The notes below the pieces were generated by a model. It saw nothing but the letters and a program-made list of their open reading frames with translations, was not told the DNA's origin and did not search any database. Of a stretch of 64,000 nucleotides of DNA, positions 45,238-53,743 are shown one piece after another; positions within the stretch are counted from its first letter, which is position 1, and each line of letters opens with the position of its first letter. Both the position numbers and the translations under genes were made by a program. The stretch is from Thermomicrobiales bacterium (lineage in GTDB: Bacteria > Chloroflexota > Chloroflexia > Thermomicrobiales > UBA6265). The stretch lies in the NCBI GenBank assembly GCA_041390825.1, contig JAWKPF010000018.1, positions 19,675-83,674 on the forward strand, in the 5' to 3' direction.

Positions 45238-45699
45238 ATGAGCTTCGATATTCGCCAGGCATTGCCGGACGAGCTTTCGTCCCAACTACCCGAGACTCCG
45301 CATGAGCTGCCGCTCGACCGGCAGAAGATCGTCGAGCTCGTTGCGCGGGCGCGAGCCGGGGAACGCATCGACCTCTTGAGCGAGTTGCTTGCCGCGGTCG
45401 ATTGGCGGGCGGCGTTCTCAGACGACCAGGGACGGCCGCTCGACCTCGAAGAGATCTCGCGCCTCCATGCCTACTATCGGGAAAAATTCGTCGATGTTGG
45501 TCCGATCTTCCTGGCAGACCTGCTTTCGACCGAGTTCATGACGGAGCAACGCGCGCAGGGCGACATCGAGTTCAGCCCGCAACTGTTGGAGCTCTACCGC
45601 AAGTACCCCGATCTCTGGAACGAGATTCGACAGTTCTTCCGCCGCAAGGAAACGGTCACAGGACTCCTCTTGCTGGCGTCGAAAGACTCCAATCGGTAG
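45238..45699 (+). CDS. Hypothetical protein, 153 residues
   Basis: Excellent ribosome binding site (AGGAGG 7 nt before ATG). No signal peptide or membrane segment. The protein is helical and acidic, with DRQKIVELVARARAGERIDLL, a middle segment EEISRLHAYYREKFVDVGP, and a terminal helix with RQFFRRKETVTGLLLLAS. I do not recognise a family. It is alone on the plus strand between the divergent mreB operon and the convergent mntR-like gene. Confidence 0.75.
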   Translation: MSFDIRQALPDELSSQLPETPHELPLDRQKIVELVARARAGERIDLLSELLAAVDWRAAFSDDQGRPLDLEEISRLHAYYREKFVDVGPIFLADLLSTEFMTEQRAQGDIEFSPQLLELYRKYPDLWNEIRQFFRRKETVTGLLLLASKDSNR

Positions 45700-45737
45700 A
45701 GGACTGGTGCACCTGGCGCTTCGACACTGGGCATCGA

Positions 45738-46448
45738 TCACTCCGGGCGTTCGACCCAGACGGACCGGGAGAGTTGGCGGCCGATGACATGCGTCTGCGC
45801 GCCAACCTCGATGCGAGTCAGTTCGTCGAACGGGAGCCGTTCGAGAATCGTCACCTGCGCGCCCGGGATGAGTCCAAGTTCGGCCAGGTAGCGAAGCTGG
45901 ACCGGATCGCGGTCCGAGACCCGCACAACGGTTGCCGGCAATCCATCCTCGAGGTCCGCCAACAACAGATCGGTGTCTTCCGGAACCACGCCATCCCGGC
46001 TGGGTATCGGATCGCCATGCGGATCTCGCGTTGGAAACCCCAGAAACAAGTCCATGCGCGCTTCGAGCTCGTCGGAGACATGGTGTTCCAGCTTCTCCGC
46101 CTCGTCATGCACCTGATCCCAGGGATAGCCGAGGGTTTCCGCCAGATAGAGCTCGAGCAACCGGTGGTGCCGCACGACTTCGAGGGCGATCTTCTCACCG
46201 GCAGGAGTGAGCTCCACACCCTGATAGCGCGTGTGCCTGACAAGACGCATCTCGTCGAGCCGTTTGACCATGTTCGTCACCGATGGCCCGGACACGCCAA
46301 GCTCATCGGCCAGCAGTTGCGTGGTCGCTGGTTTCCCGTCCATCTTCAACCGATACGCGGCCTTGAGATAGTCCTCCATGGCATGGCTGACATGAGGAAG
46401 ATCGTCCGCGGACCGCTCCCTGGAAGGTCGATGACTGGGTGCTGACAC
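45738..46448 (-). CDS. DtxR/MntR-family metal-dependent transcriptional regulator
   Basis: 236 residues, GTG start with GAGG 6 nt upstream. N-terminal winged HTH (AMEDYLKAAYRL, LADELGVSGPSVTNMVKRL), dimerisation/metal domain with VRHHRLLELYLAETLGYPWDQVHDEAEKLEHHVSDE truncated here to its key residues Glu, His and His of the primary site, and a C-terminal FeoA/SH3-like domain (LAELGLIPGAQVTILERL). It should repress iron or manganese uptake genes when metal-loaded; the likely targets are not in this window. Confidence 0.88.
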   Translation of the reverse strand: MSAPSHRPSRERSADDLPHVSHAMEDYLKAAYRLKMDGKPATTQLLADELGVSGPSVTNMVKRLDEMRLVRHTRYQGVELTPAGEKIALEVVRHHRLLELYLAETLGYPWDQVHDEAEKLEHHVSDELEARMDLFLGFPTRDPHGDPIPSRDGVVPEDTDLLLADLEDGLPATVVRVSDRDPVQLRYLAELGLIPGAQVTILERLPFDELTRIEVGAQTHVIGRQLSRSVWVERPE

Positions 46449-46603
46449 GATTGCCTCGTCGTACGAACGCCTTCGACGGCGTTCCGTCTATCCGAATGCT
46501 GGTCGTCGAATCGCACGATGTCAAGCTCTTGCCGAAGCGCTGGTATCCTCTCCGATGGTCTGGCCGATCGCCGAACGAGCATGAATGTAACGAGGAGTCG
46601 AGT

Positions 46604-47383
46604 GTGGCGGAAGAGTTGAAAGCAGAGATTCGGGCCGAGGCCGATCTGGACGAAGACAAGGTCGTTCCGCGTGAGATTCCGGAAGGCAATCGCGTTCTCA
46701 TCATCACCGCTCATCCGGACGACATGGAATTCGGCAGTGGCGGAACGGCCGCGCGTTGGTCAGACGAAGGGAAGGAAATCTGCCTTTGCGTCGTCACCGA
46801 CGGATCCAGCGGTAGTGACGATCCGGCCATGACGCCGGACAAGTTGCGAGAGACGCGTCACCAGGAGCAACTGGCTGCCAACGCGATCCTCGGCATTGGA
46901 ACGTTCGTCCAGCTCAACCGGCCAGACGGCATGGTGGTTCCCGATCTCGCGCTTCGGCGAGATCTGGTACGGGTCATTCGCCAGTTCCGTGCCGATGTCG
47001 TCGTCTGCCAGGACCCGACGAGCTGGTTCTTTGGAAATGAGTACATCAATCATCCCGATCACCGCGCCGTCGCCGTTGCGGCGATCGAAGCCGTGTTCCC
47101 GGCTGCAGGCAACCGAAACTACTTTCCGGAGTTGCTGGAGGAAGGACTGGAGCCGATCAAGATCAAAGAGGTCTACATCTCCACCTCAGAGAAGGCCGAT
47201 GTTTGGGTCGATATCACCAATGTCATCGACCGCAAGATCGAGGCGTTACGGCAACACAAGAGCCAGATGGGCGATTGGGATCCCGGACCGACGCTTCGCA
47301 AGTGGGCGGCGGGTGACGGCGCCAAGCGCACCCCCCCGGTGGCATATGCCGAAGACTTCCGCTACATGAAGACCGAAGGTTAG
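46604..47383 (+). CDS. PIG-L/LmbE-family deacetylase
   Basis: 259 residues. GTG 46604 with GAGGAG 6 nt upstream; the longer frame overlaps the mntR-like gene. Zinc motif AHPDDMEFGSGG and the distal HPDHRAVAVAA are clear. PIG-L enzymes remove acetyl groups from N-acetylglucosamine-type sugars, as in mycothiol, bacillithiol or GPI-like glycolipid synthesis; the substrate is not predictable here, as no thiol-ligase partner is adjacent. pncC follows after 8 nt. Confidence 0.85.
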   Translation: MAEELKAEIRAEADLDEDKVVPREIPEGNRVLIITAHPDDMEFGSGGTAARWSDEGKEICLCVVTDGSSGSDDPAMTPDKLRETRHQEQLAANAILGIGTFVQLNRPDGMVVPDLALRRDLVRVIRQFRADVVVCQDPTSWFFGNEYINHPDHRAVAVAAIEAVFPAAGNRNYFPELLEEGLEPIKIKEVYISTSEKADVWVDITNVIDRKIEALRQHKSQMGDWDPGPTLRKWAAGDGAKRTPPVAYAEDFRYMKTEG

Positions 47384-47391
47384 CCACGACG

Positions 47392-47898
47392 ATGCCCGAA
47401 CCACTCGAGATCCAGCTGAACCATCTGCTGGCATCGCGCTCCGGCCCCACCATCGCCACTGCCGAATCGTGCACTGGCGGGACGGTGGCATCCCGAATCG
47501 CGTCGGTTTCGGGCAGCTCGGAGTATTTCCTGGGTGGAGTCGTCTCGTACTCGAACGAGGTCAAGCACAACGTGTTGGGCGTGGCCCAGTCCGTGCTGGA
47601 CGAACGAGGCGCGGTCAGCCCGGAGTGCGCGCGGGCAATGGCGCTCGGCGCGCGCAGGGTAATCGGCAGCGAAATTGCCGTTTCCACGACTGGAATCGCG
47701 GGCCCCACTGGCGGAACACCGCGCAAGCCAGTCGGTCTGGTTTACATTGGTATTGCAACACCGACCTGGCTGGAAGCGTTCGAATTCCATTTCGAAGGTG
47801 ACCGTGCGCGCGTAATCGACCAGGCGGCGTTCCAGGCATTGTCGATATTGCTCAAAGCGGTCGATCGGGCGATTGCCGCTGAACACACAGGGAACTAA
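47392..47898 (+). CDS. pncC: Nicotinamide-nucleotide amidase (CinA C-terminal domain)
   Basis: 168 residues, only the CinA C-domain. Motifs ATAESCTGGTVASRI (catalytic Ser and Thr region), VVSYSNEVKHNVLGV and STTGIAGPTGGTPRKPVGLV. It deamidates NMN to NaMN in pyridine-nucleotide recycling. The nadC gene two positions downstream produces NaMN, so the two share a product. Confidence 0.9.
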   Translation: MPEPLEIQLNHLLASRSGPTIATAESCTGGTVASRIASVSGSSEYFLGGVVSYSNEVKHNVLGVAQSVLDERGAVSPECARAMALGARRVIGSEIAVSTTGIAGPTGGTPRKPVGLVYIGIATPTWLEAFEFHFEGDRARVIDQAAFQALSILLKAVDRAIAAEHTGN

Positions 47899-47911
47899 AA
47901 GGAGCTGCTCA

Positions 47912-49192
47912 TTGTCCTTCCCGTATGACAAGACCGTGCTCGATAACGGCGTGCGCGTCGTCACCGGCCCCATGTCGGGGGTGAAATCGGCGAGTTTGAT
48001 CCTCTATTTCGATGTCGGCTCCCGCTTCGAGCAGCCGGAAGTCGCGGGCGTGTCTCACTTTCTCGAGCACATGTTGTTCAAAGGCACCACCAAGCGCCCG
48101 GACGCCATGATGATCTCGGAAGAGGTCGAGGGCGTGGGCGGCATCCTCAACGCGGGCACAGGGCGGGAATCGACCAACTACTGGGCGAAGGTCCCCAGCA
48201 CCAAGACCGATCTGGCTTTCGATGTCCTCGCCGACATGTTGAACGATTCGTTGATCGATGCTGCCGAGCTCGACAAGGAACGTTCGGTCATCGTGGAGGA
48301 GATTCGCGGCACCGAGGACTCGCCGGAAGAGCTCGTGCACGAGATCATCGACGAAGTCATCTGGGGGACCGATCCGGTCGGCCGCCCTATTGCTGGTTCG
48401 GTCGAAACAGTCAACGCCATCTCACGCGAGCAAATGGTCGATTTTTGGAAGCGCAACTACCTGCCCAAGCGCATGGTGGTCGCGGCTGGGGGCGATGTGG
48501 AACACAACCACATCGTCGAGCTCTCCGAAAAGTACTTTGGCAATCTGCAACATTATGGTGAACCGGACACCTATGTGCCCGCCAAGGTCGAGCAATCCGA
48601 GAAACGGCTGCATGTCCTCGAACGGCCGACCGAACAAGCGCATCTCTGCATCGGAATGCCTGCCCTGCCCTTTACGACCGAACGGCGGTACGTGCAAGGA
48701 ACCATCGAAGCGATTCTCTCCTCCGGCATGAGCTCACGGCTCTTCCAGGAGATCCGCGAGAAACGCGGTCTCGTCTATTCGGTCTACGGCTACTTCCGAC
48801 CCTATGAAGATGTCGGCCAGGGGGTCATCTACGCCGGGACGGACATCAAACGGGTCCCGGAGGCGATTGGCGCGATCTGCAACGAGCTCGCCCGCCTGCG
48901 CGATGAGGGCGTTCCGCTGGACGAACTCGACCGAACGAAGGAGCTGCGCAAGGGTCGCTTGCTCATGGGCCTGGAAGACAGCCGCTCGATGGCCAGCTGG
49001 GTCGGTTCGCAAGAACTCGTATATGGCGAAATCCTCACGCCTGAGCAGGTAACAGCCAAGATCGAGGCCGTCACCGCCGAGCAGGTGCATGAACTCTCGA
49101 AGGAGCTTTTCCGGTCCGACTTGTTGAGCCTCGCGTTGATCGGTCCGTTCGAAAACGACGACCAATTCCGCGACGTGCTGACGCTGAACTAG
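47912..49192 (+). CDS. M16-family zinc metallopeptidase (pitrilysin/mitochondrial processing peptidase type)
   Basis: 426 residues from TTG 47912, with AAAGGAG 8 nt upstream. Inverted zinc motif HFLEH (HxxEH) near residues 47-51 and the distal Glu in the ERSVIVEEI region; C-terminal half has the inactive M16 fold (RGLVYSVYGYFRPYEDVG). Single-unit M16B enzymes degrade peptides or process leaders. It lies between pncC and nadC without an obvious functional link. Confidence 0.9.
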   Translation: MSFPYDKTVLDNGVRVVTGPMSGVKSASLILYFDVGSRFEQPEVAGVSHFLEHMLFKGTTKRPDAMMISEEVEGVGGILNAGTGRESTNYWAKVPSTKTDLAFDVLADMLNDSLIDAAELDKERSVIVEEIRGTEDSPEELVHEIIDEVIWGTDPVGRPIAGSVETVNAISREQMVDFWKRNYLPKRMVVAAGGDVEHNHIVELSEKYFGNLQHYGEPDTYVPAKVEQSEKRLHVLERPTEQAHLCIGMPALPFTTERRYVQGTIEAILSSGMSSRLFQEIREKRGLVYSVYGYFRPYEDVGQGVIYAGTDIKRVPEAIGAICNELARLRDEGVPLDELDRTKELRKGRLLMGLEDSRSMASWVGSQELVYGEILTPEQVTAKIEAVTAEQVHELSKELFRSDLLSLALIGPFENDDQFRDVLTLN

Positions 49193-49196
49193 ACCG

Positions 49197-50048
49197 ATGC
49201 GCTACGACACCTCACTGGAACTGATCGACCTGGCGCTGCGCGAAGACCTCGCGCAGGGTGACATCACCAGCGAATCGACCGTGCCCGCCGATCGTCGGGC
49301 AACGGCGATCATGCTTGCGAAGCAGGACGGAGTCATTTCCGGTTTGACGACCGCGCAGACCGTTTTCACCCGGGTCGATCCAACGGTGAGGTTCGAGCCA
49401 TTCGTGGCAGACGGCGACCGGGTGACCAAAGGCGACGCATTGGCGCGAATTTCCGGCAACGCCCGCTCGATCCTGGCAGCGGAGCGAACCGCGCTCAATC
49501 TGATCCAGCGCCTGTCAGGTATCGCCACGATCACGTCCGAATATGTCGCGCAGGTCGCGGGCACGAATGCCTTAGTCATCGACACGCGAAAAACGACACC
49601 AGGTCTGCGCTATCTGGAGAAAGCTGCCGTACGTCATGGTGGCGGCAGCAATCACCGGTTCAACCTGGGCGATGCGGTGCTCATCAAGGACAACCATCTT
49701 GCCGCTATCGGCGGAGATCACCCGATTCGTGACGCGGTGACCGCCGCGAAGCGCCGTGCCCCGCATACGTCCAAGATCGAGGTCGAAGTTGTCGACCTGG
49801 CAGGCGTGCGGGAGGCATTGGACGCGCAGGCGGACATCATCATGCTCGACAACATGTCGCTGGATGAGATGCGGGAGGCTGTGAGTCTGGTCGACGGCCG
49901 CGCCCTGGTGGAAGCCTCTGGAGGGATCACGCTCGCAACACTGCGTGCTGTGGCGGAAACCGGGGTCGATCTCATCTCATCGGGAGCCTTGACGCATTCG
50001 GCCCCGTCGCTCGATATCAGTCTCGACTTTCAGCTCGATCGAACCTGA
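49197..50048 (+). CDS. nadC: Quinolinate phosphoribosyltransferase (nicotinate-nucleotide pyrophosphorylase)
   Basis: 283 residues. It makes NaMN from quinolinate and PRPP. Motifs: REDLAQGDITSE, AERTALNLIQRLSGIAT, DTRKTTPGLR, HGGGSNHRFNLGD, IKDNHL, EVEVVD and EASGGITL. All substrate-binding Arg and Lys residues expected are present. Starts 4 nt after the M16 gene. Confidence 0.93.
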   Translation: MRYDTSLELIDLALREDLAQGDITSESTVPADRRATAIMLAKQDGVISGLTTAQTVFTRVDPTVRFEPFVADGDRVTKGDALARISGNARSILAAERTALNLIQRLSGIATITSEYVAQVAGTNALVIDTRKTTPGLRYLEKAAVRHGGGSNHRFNLGDAVLIKDNHLAAIGGDHPIRDAVTAAKRRAPHTSKIEVEVVDLAGVREALDAQADIIMLDNMSLDEMREAVSLVDGRALVEASGGITLATLRAVAETGVDLISSGALTHSAPSLDISLDFQLDRT

Positions 50049-50075
50049 ATTTTCGATGAATTCCGGTTATCCGGC

Positions 50076-50103
50076 TTGAATTCGCGGTTCGGCGTGCTAC
50101 CAT
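50076..50103 (+). promoter_or_regulatory. Candidate promoter for the L,D-transpeptidase gene
   Basis: TTGAAT (50076-50081), 16-nt spacer, TACCAT (50098-50103) with a TGC extension immediately upstream. Leader of about 190 nt to the chosen ATG. Confidence 0.5.
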
Positions 50104-50303
50104 GCGGCCCGTGGTCGTTCGACGCCCATCACTCGAAAGTCGATACCCCTGCACGTCGACCCTGCCTTTCGGGCCCGCCGCTTCGGTATCTTCCGCAACG
50201 GCGCGGAAAGTTCGAGCCGCCGGGCGTTTTCCATGCCTACCGGCGCACCGGTTGCCACATCATGGCGCTGGCCGCCTTCGTCCAAGTATGTCTCGGGGGG
50301 ACT

Positions 50304-51506
50304 ATGCTGGCGTTTGGGGGAACACGCGCTGCCACACGGCGCGTATCGGCTACGAGTGTCGCTGCACTCGCATTCCTTGGTCTACTCGTTCCGCTCATTG
50401 CCCTGATCGCATTTCCGGTCAAGGCTTCTGCGCAGTCTGATTGGTCTGCCCCACGGACCGTCTTCATTCCGGAAACCGGCCAGACAATCGATGGCGTTTT
50501 CCTCGATCAGTGGCGGGCCGGCGGCGGTGCGAATGCTTATGGCAATCCGATCACCGCGGAACTCACTGAAGACGGTCACACGGTGCAGTACTACGAGTAC
50601 GCCCGTTTCGAATACGTTCCCGAAGACCCGGACGGCATTGTCGTCCACCTCGGCAACATCGGAGCGGAACTGAAGCCAGTCACGGTCTTCCGCACGGTTC
50701 CGAACCTGTCCGGCGAAGGCTCGGGCGTGGGCACCCTGTCCTATCTCGCGAACGAAACGCGCGCCTGGGTTCCGCTTTCCGACTCCGAAGCCGCGCAGCC
50801 CGATAGCGCCACGCGGACCTATGTTCCGGAAACCCGCCACACGGTGCAGCACGGATTCAAGGATTTCTGGGAAAGCACCGGTGGCGCGGACTATCTGGGC
50901 AATCCGATTTCGGAAGAGTTCCAGGGAAGCAAGGGCGTGCGCTATCAGGTCTTCGAACGCGGCAAGCTCGCCTGGTCCGAAATCGATGGCGTCTACATGT
51001 TGCCGGTCGGCTCGATCCTGGCGAAGCAGTACAACCTCGACACCACCGGGACGCCGACCAGCGACTATCCCACCTACTCCGAAGACCTCTTCATTGCGCC
51101 AACACCAGAGCCTGAACCCGAGCCACAGGGCGTGTCTGGTGAGCTTTGGATCGAAGTCAATCTGAGCGCCCAGTACATGACGGTTTGGGACGGCAGCATC
51201 GTGCTGGCCGAAACCTACGTCAGCACGGGCCGCGAGGGGTTCGACACACCGCCAGGCACCTTCTACATCAACTCGAAGCTGGAGTTCCAGACGATGGAAG
51301 GGGTCCTGGGGGGCGAGTACTACAACGTGCCGGATGTCCCATGGGTCATGTACTTCACCGACATGGGACACGCCATTCATGGCACATACTGGCATGACAA
51401 CTTCGGCACGCCGATGAGCCACGGCTGCATCAACCTGCCGATGGATTTCGCCGAGTGGCTCTACGGCATCGCCGATGTCGGCACCCGTGTGGAGATTCAC
51501 TACTAG
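50304..51506 (+). CDS. Secreted L,D-transpeptidase (YkuD) with duplicated N-terminal domain
   Basis: 400 residues from ATG 50304 (GGGGGGA just upstream; starts at 50262 or 50076 are possible). Signal peptide or anchor at 18-44 ending SASAQ-like ASAQ. Two similar segments follow, at about 53-104 and 173-225, each with a Trp/Gly-rich core (FLDQW..GG..YGNPI and FKDFW..GG..YLGNPI) ending in a YEYARFEY or VFERGKLAW strand. After a Pro/Glu linker comes the YkuD domain: HGTYWHDNFGTPMSHGCINL with catalytic Cys375. It forms 3-3 cross-links or anchors proteins in peptidoglycan. Confidence 0.87.
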   Translation: MLAFGGTRAATRRVSATSVAALAFLGLLVPLIALIAFPVKASAQSDWSAPRTVFIPETGQTIDGVFLDQWRAGGGANAYGNPITAELTEDGHTVQYYEYARFEYVPEDPDGIVVHLGNIGAELKPVTVFRTVPNLSGEGSGVGTLSYLANETRAWVPLSDSEAAQPDSATRTYVPETRHTVQHGFKDFWESTGGADYLGNPISEEFQGSKGVRYQVFERGKLAWSEIDGVYMLPVGSILAKQYNLDTTGTPTSDYPTYSEDLFIAPTPEPEPEPQGVSGELWIEVNLSAQYMTVWDGSIVLAETYVSTGREGFDTPPGTFYINSKLEFQTMEGVLGGEYYNVPDVPWVMYFTDMGHAIHGTYWHDNFGTPMSHGCINLPMDFAEWLYGIADVGTRVEIHY

Positions 51507-51543
51507 GCGCCCGCAGCTCCCGCCAGTCCAGATCAACGACCGG

Positions 51544-51561
51544 GGGCCGCATCAGCGGCCC
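51544..51561 (+). terminator. Small hairpin after the L,D-transpeptidase gene
   Basis: GGGCCGC (51544-51550) and GCGGCCC (51555-51561) form a 7-bp stem with an ATCA loop, followed only by TT. Weak intrinsic terminator 38 nt after the stop. Confidence 0.4.
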
Positions 51562-51721
51562 TTGGCACATGCATTTGGGGAGCCCGGCCCACGATCCGAA
51601 TCGCGCCCAGGATCGGCCCGTTGACGAGCGCGCATGGACGCTTCGGTACGCGGATGCGCGGCAGCTTGTTCAGTGCTGATCGACAGTGACCGAGGACGCC
51701 TGCTGGTGCATCGAACGCCAT

Positions 51722-51746
51722 CCTGTCTCATGACGACAGGTAGAAT
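51722..51746 (+). promoter_or_regulatory. Dyad and -10 upstream of copC
   Basis: CCTGTC (51722-51727) and GACAGG (51735-51740) are a perfect dyad around a near-palindromic TCATGA, directly followed by a -10-like TAGAAT (51741-51746). The dyad occupies the spacer, where repressors or MerR-type activators bind. It does not match the CsoR, CopY or CueR consensus that I know. Confidence 0.4.
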
Positions 51747-51774
51747 TGCCACCGATACGACGCGGGAGGATGTC

Positions 51775-52374
51775 ATGAAACCCGGAAAACTTCTCGCCAT
51801 CGCGCTTCTGCTGCTCAGCTTCGTCACCGGAGCTTCTGGCGTGTTGGCCCATGCAGAGCTGGATCGTTCGCTCCCTGAATCCGACGCGAAACTCGAAACC
51901 GCCCCGATCAGGATCGAGATCTGGTTCACCGAAGAGATCGCCGAAGGGTCGAAGATCGAAGTCACCGACGCGGCTGGCACAGCAGTGCACGAGGGCGATG
52001 CCGAACTCGACTTGATGGACCCGGATCGAAAGCATTTGACCGTCGCGCTGAAGGCCGGTCTTCCTGGTGGCGTCTACACCGTGACCTGGACCTCGAAGTC
52101 GGCCGAGGACGGTGATGAGGAGTCGGGTTCGTTCCAGTTCACCGTGACGGGATCTGGCACCCCGGTCGCATCTCCGGTCTCGTCCCCGGCAGCATCGCCC
52201 ACCGTCAAGGTGAGCGGCTCTCTCCAGGCACAGCCCGAGGCGGAACCTGCCGATATCGACGATCGCGCGCTTGCGATCGCCCTCGGAGCCGGAGTCCTGG
52301 CGGCGCTCTTGATCTACGGGTTCTGGCGGTTGGTGCGGCCGAAGCGCCATCCATTCGACCGCAACCCAAAGTAG
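51775..52374 (+). CDS. copC: CopC-domain copper-binding/resistance protein
   Basis: 199 residues. ATG 51775 with GGAGG 6 nt upstream. Signal peptide (KLLAIALLLLSFVTGASGVLA) then the mature N-terminus AHAELDRSLPES; the His two residues after cleavage is a Cu(II) ligand in CopC proteins. Ig-like core with WFTEEIAEGSKIEV and GGVYTVTWTSKSAEDGD. A Ser/Pro linker and a C-terminal helix (ALAIALGAGVLAALLIYGFW) anchor it outside the membrane. No copD or copper ATPase is adjacent. The Met-rich site of proteobacterial CopC is absent, as common for CopC from other phyla. Confidence 0.87.
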   Translation: MKPGKLLAIALLLLSFVTGASGVLAHAELDRSLPESDAKLETAPIRIEIWFTEEIAEGSKIEVTDAAGTAVHEGDAELDLMDPDRKHLTVALKAGLPGGVYTVTWTSKSAEDGDEESGSFQFTVTGSGTPVASPVSSPAASPTVKVSGSLQAQPEAEPADIDDRALAIALGAGVLAALLIYGFWRLVRPKRHPFDRNPK

Positions 52375-52426
52375 TCGCAACCAACGCAATCGGCGCGGAT
52401 CCGACTGATCAGGAAAGGAAGCCGGT

Positions 52427-53743
52427 GTGAAGATCCTCGTGGTCGGTGGGGGTTCGCGTGAGCACGCGCTCTGCTGGAAACTGGCGCAATCCCCGCTGGT
52501 CAGCGAGCTGCTCTGCACGCCGGGGAATCCAGGCACGAACGATGTCGCGCGCAATCTGCCATTTGCCGCCGACGACGTGCGGGATATCGTCGATGCGGTG
52601 CAGGAGCTCGAAATCGACCTGGTCGTTGTCGGTCCGGAGGCTCCGCTTTCGCTCGGCCTCGCCGATGAAATCGGCAGGATCGGAATCCCGTGCTTTGGTC
52701 CCACCAGAGCCGCCGCGCAGATCGAGACTAGCAAGCGTTGGGCCAAAACGATCATGGCGGCGGCTGGTGTGCCGACCGGCCGCAGCGTGGCCGTTTCCGA
52801 CCTCGACACCGCGCTTTCAGAGCTCACACCGTTCGGGCTTCCTGTCGTCATCAAGGCCGATGGCCTGGCAGCTGGCAAGGGTGTGGTCGTTGCTCAGACG
52901 AGAGAAGCCGCCGAGAACGCGCTTCGTTCGTTCCTGCTGGACCGCTCGCTTGGCGAGGCTGGCGCTTGCTGCCTGATCGAGGAGTATCTTGCCGGAACCG
53001 AGCTTTCGGTCTTCGCGCTTTGCGACGGCGTCACGACCCGGCTCTTCTCCAATGCCTGTGACTACAAGCGCGTCGGCGATAACGACACGGGACCGAACAC
53101 GGGCGGCATGGGCGCCTATTCGCCCGCCCCATTCGCAACTTCCGAGCTCCTGGACGAGATCATGACCACCATCATCGAGCCCACCACCGCCGCGATGCGC
53201 GCCGCGGGAGCCCCGATGATCGGAGTCATCTATGCGGGGCTGATGGTGACAGCCGACGGCCCAAAGGTCATCGAGTTCAACTGCCGCTTCGGCGATCCGG
53301 AAACCCAAGTCATGCTCCCGTTGCTGCGGAACGATCTTGCGGACCTGCTCTATCGCGCCGCGACCGGAGAACTGCACACCGTGGAGTCGATCGATCGGTC
53401 GAACGGCGCTGCGGTCGGGGTAGTCTTGGCCGCTGGTGGCTATCCTGGCGCATATGAGACCGGCCAACGTATCGAAGGGCTCGAAGAGCGGGTCGACCGA
53501 ACCGTCGTCTTCCAGGCCGGGACACGCCAGGACGCGCATGGGGATATCGTGACCGCTGGTGGCCGCGTGCTGACCGTCGTTGGCACGGGTGTGGACCTGG
53601 CCGAGGCACGTGAACGTGCCTACGACCGAGTGGAAACCATCTCGTTCGAGGGAATGCACTTCCGAAGCGACATCGCAACACGCGAAATCACCGCAAACGA
53701 GACACCAGAGCGTCGAGGCGCTGTCCGGGTTACGCCTGAATGA
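52427..53743 (+). CDS. purD: Phosphoribosylamine-glycine ligase (GAR synthetase)
   Basis: 438 residues, GTG start with AGGAAAGGAAG upstream. N-domain VVGGGSREHALCWKLA, ATP-grasp region with VIKADGLAAGKGVVV, NTGGMGAYSP, and IEFNCRFGDPETQV. Second step of purine synthesis. No other pur genes are near. Its last 14 nt overlap the convergent B3/B4 gene. Confidence 0.94.
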   Translation: MKILVVGGGSREHALCWKLAQSPLVSELLCTPGNPGTNDVARNLPFAADDVRDIVDAVQELEIDLVVVGPEAPLSLGLADEIGRIGIPCFGPTRAAAQIETSKRWAKTIMAAAGVPTGRSVAVSDLDTALSELTPFGLPVVIKADGLAAGKGVVVAQTREAAENALRSFLLDRSLGEAGACCLIEEYLAGTELSVFALCDGVTTRLFSNACDYKRVGDNDTGPNTGGMGAYSPAPFATSELLDEIMTTIIEPTTAAMRAAGAPMIGVIYAGLMVTADGPKVIEFNCRFGDPETQVMLPLLRNDLADLLYRAATGELHTVESIDRSNGAAVGVVLAAGGYPGAYETGQRIEGLEERVDRTVVFQAGTRQDAHGDIVTAGGRVLTVVGTGVDLAEARERAYDRVETISFEGMHFRSDIATREITANETPERRGAVRVTPE

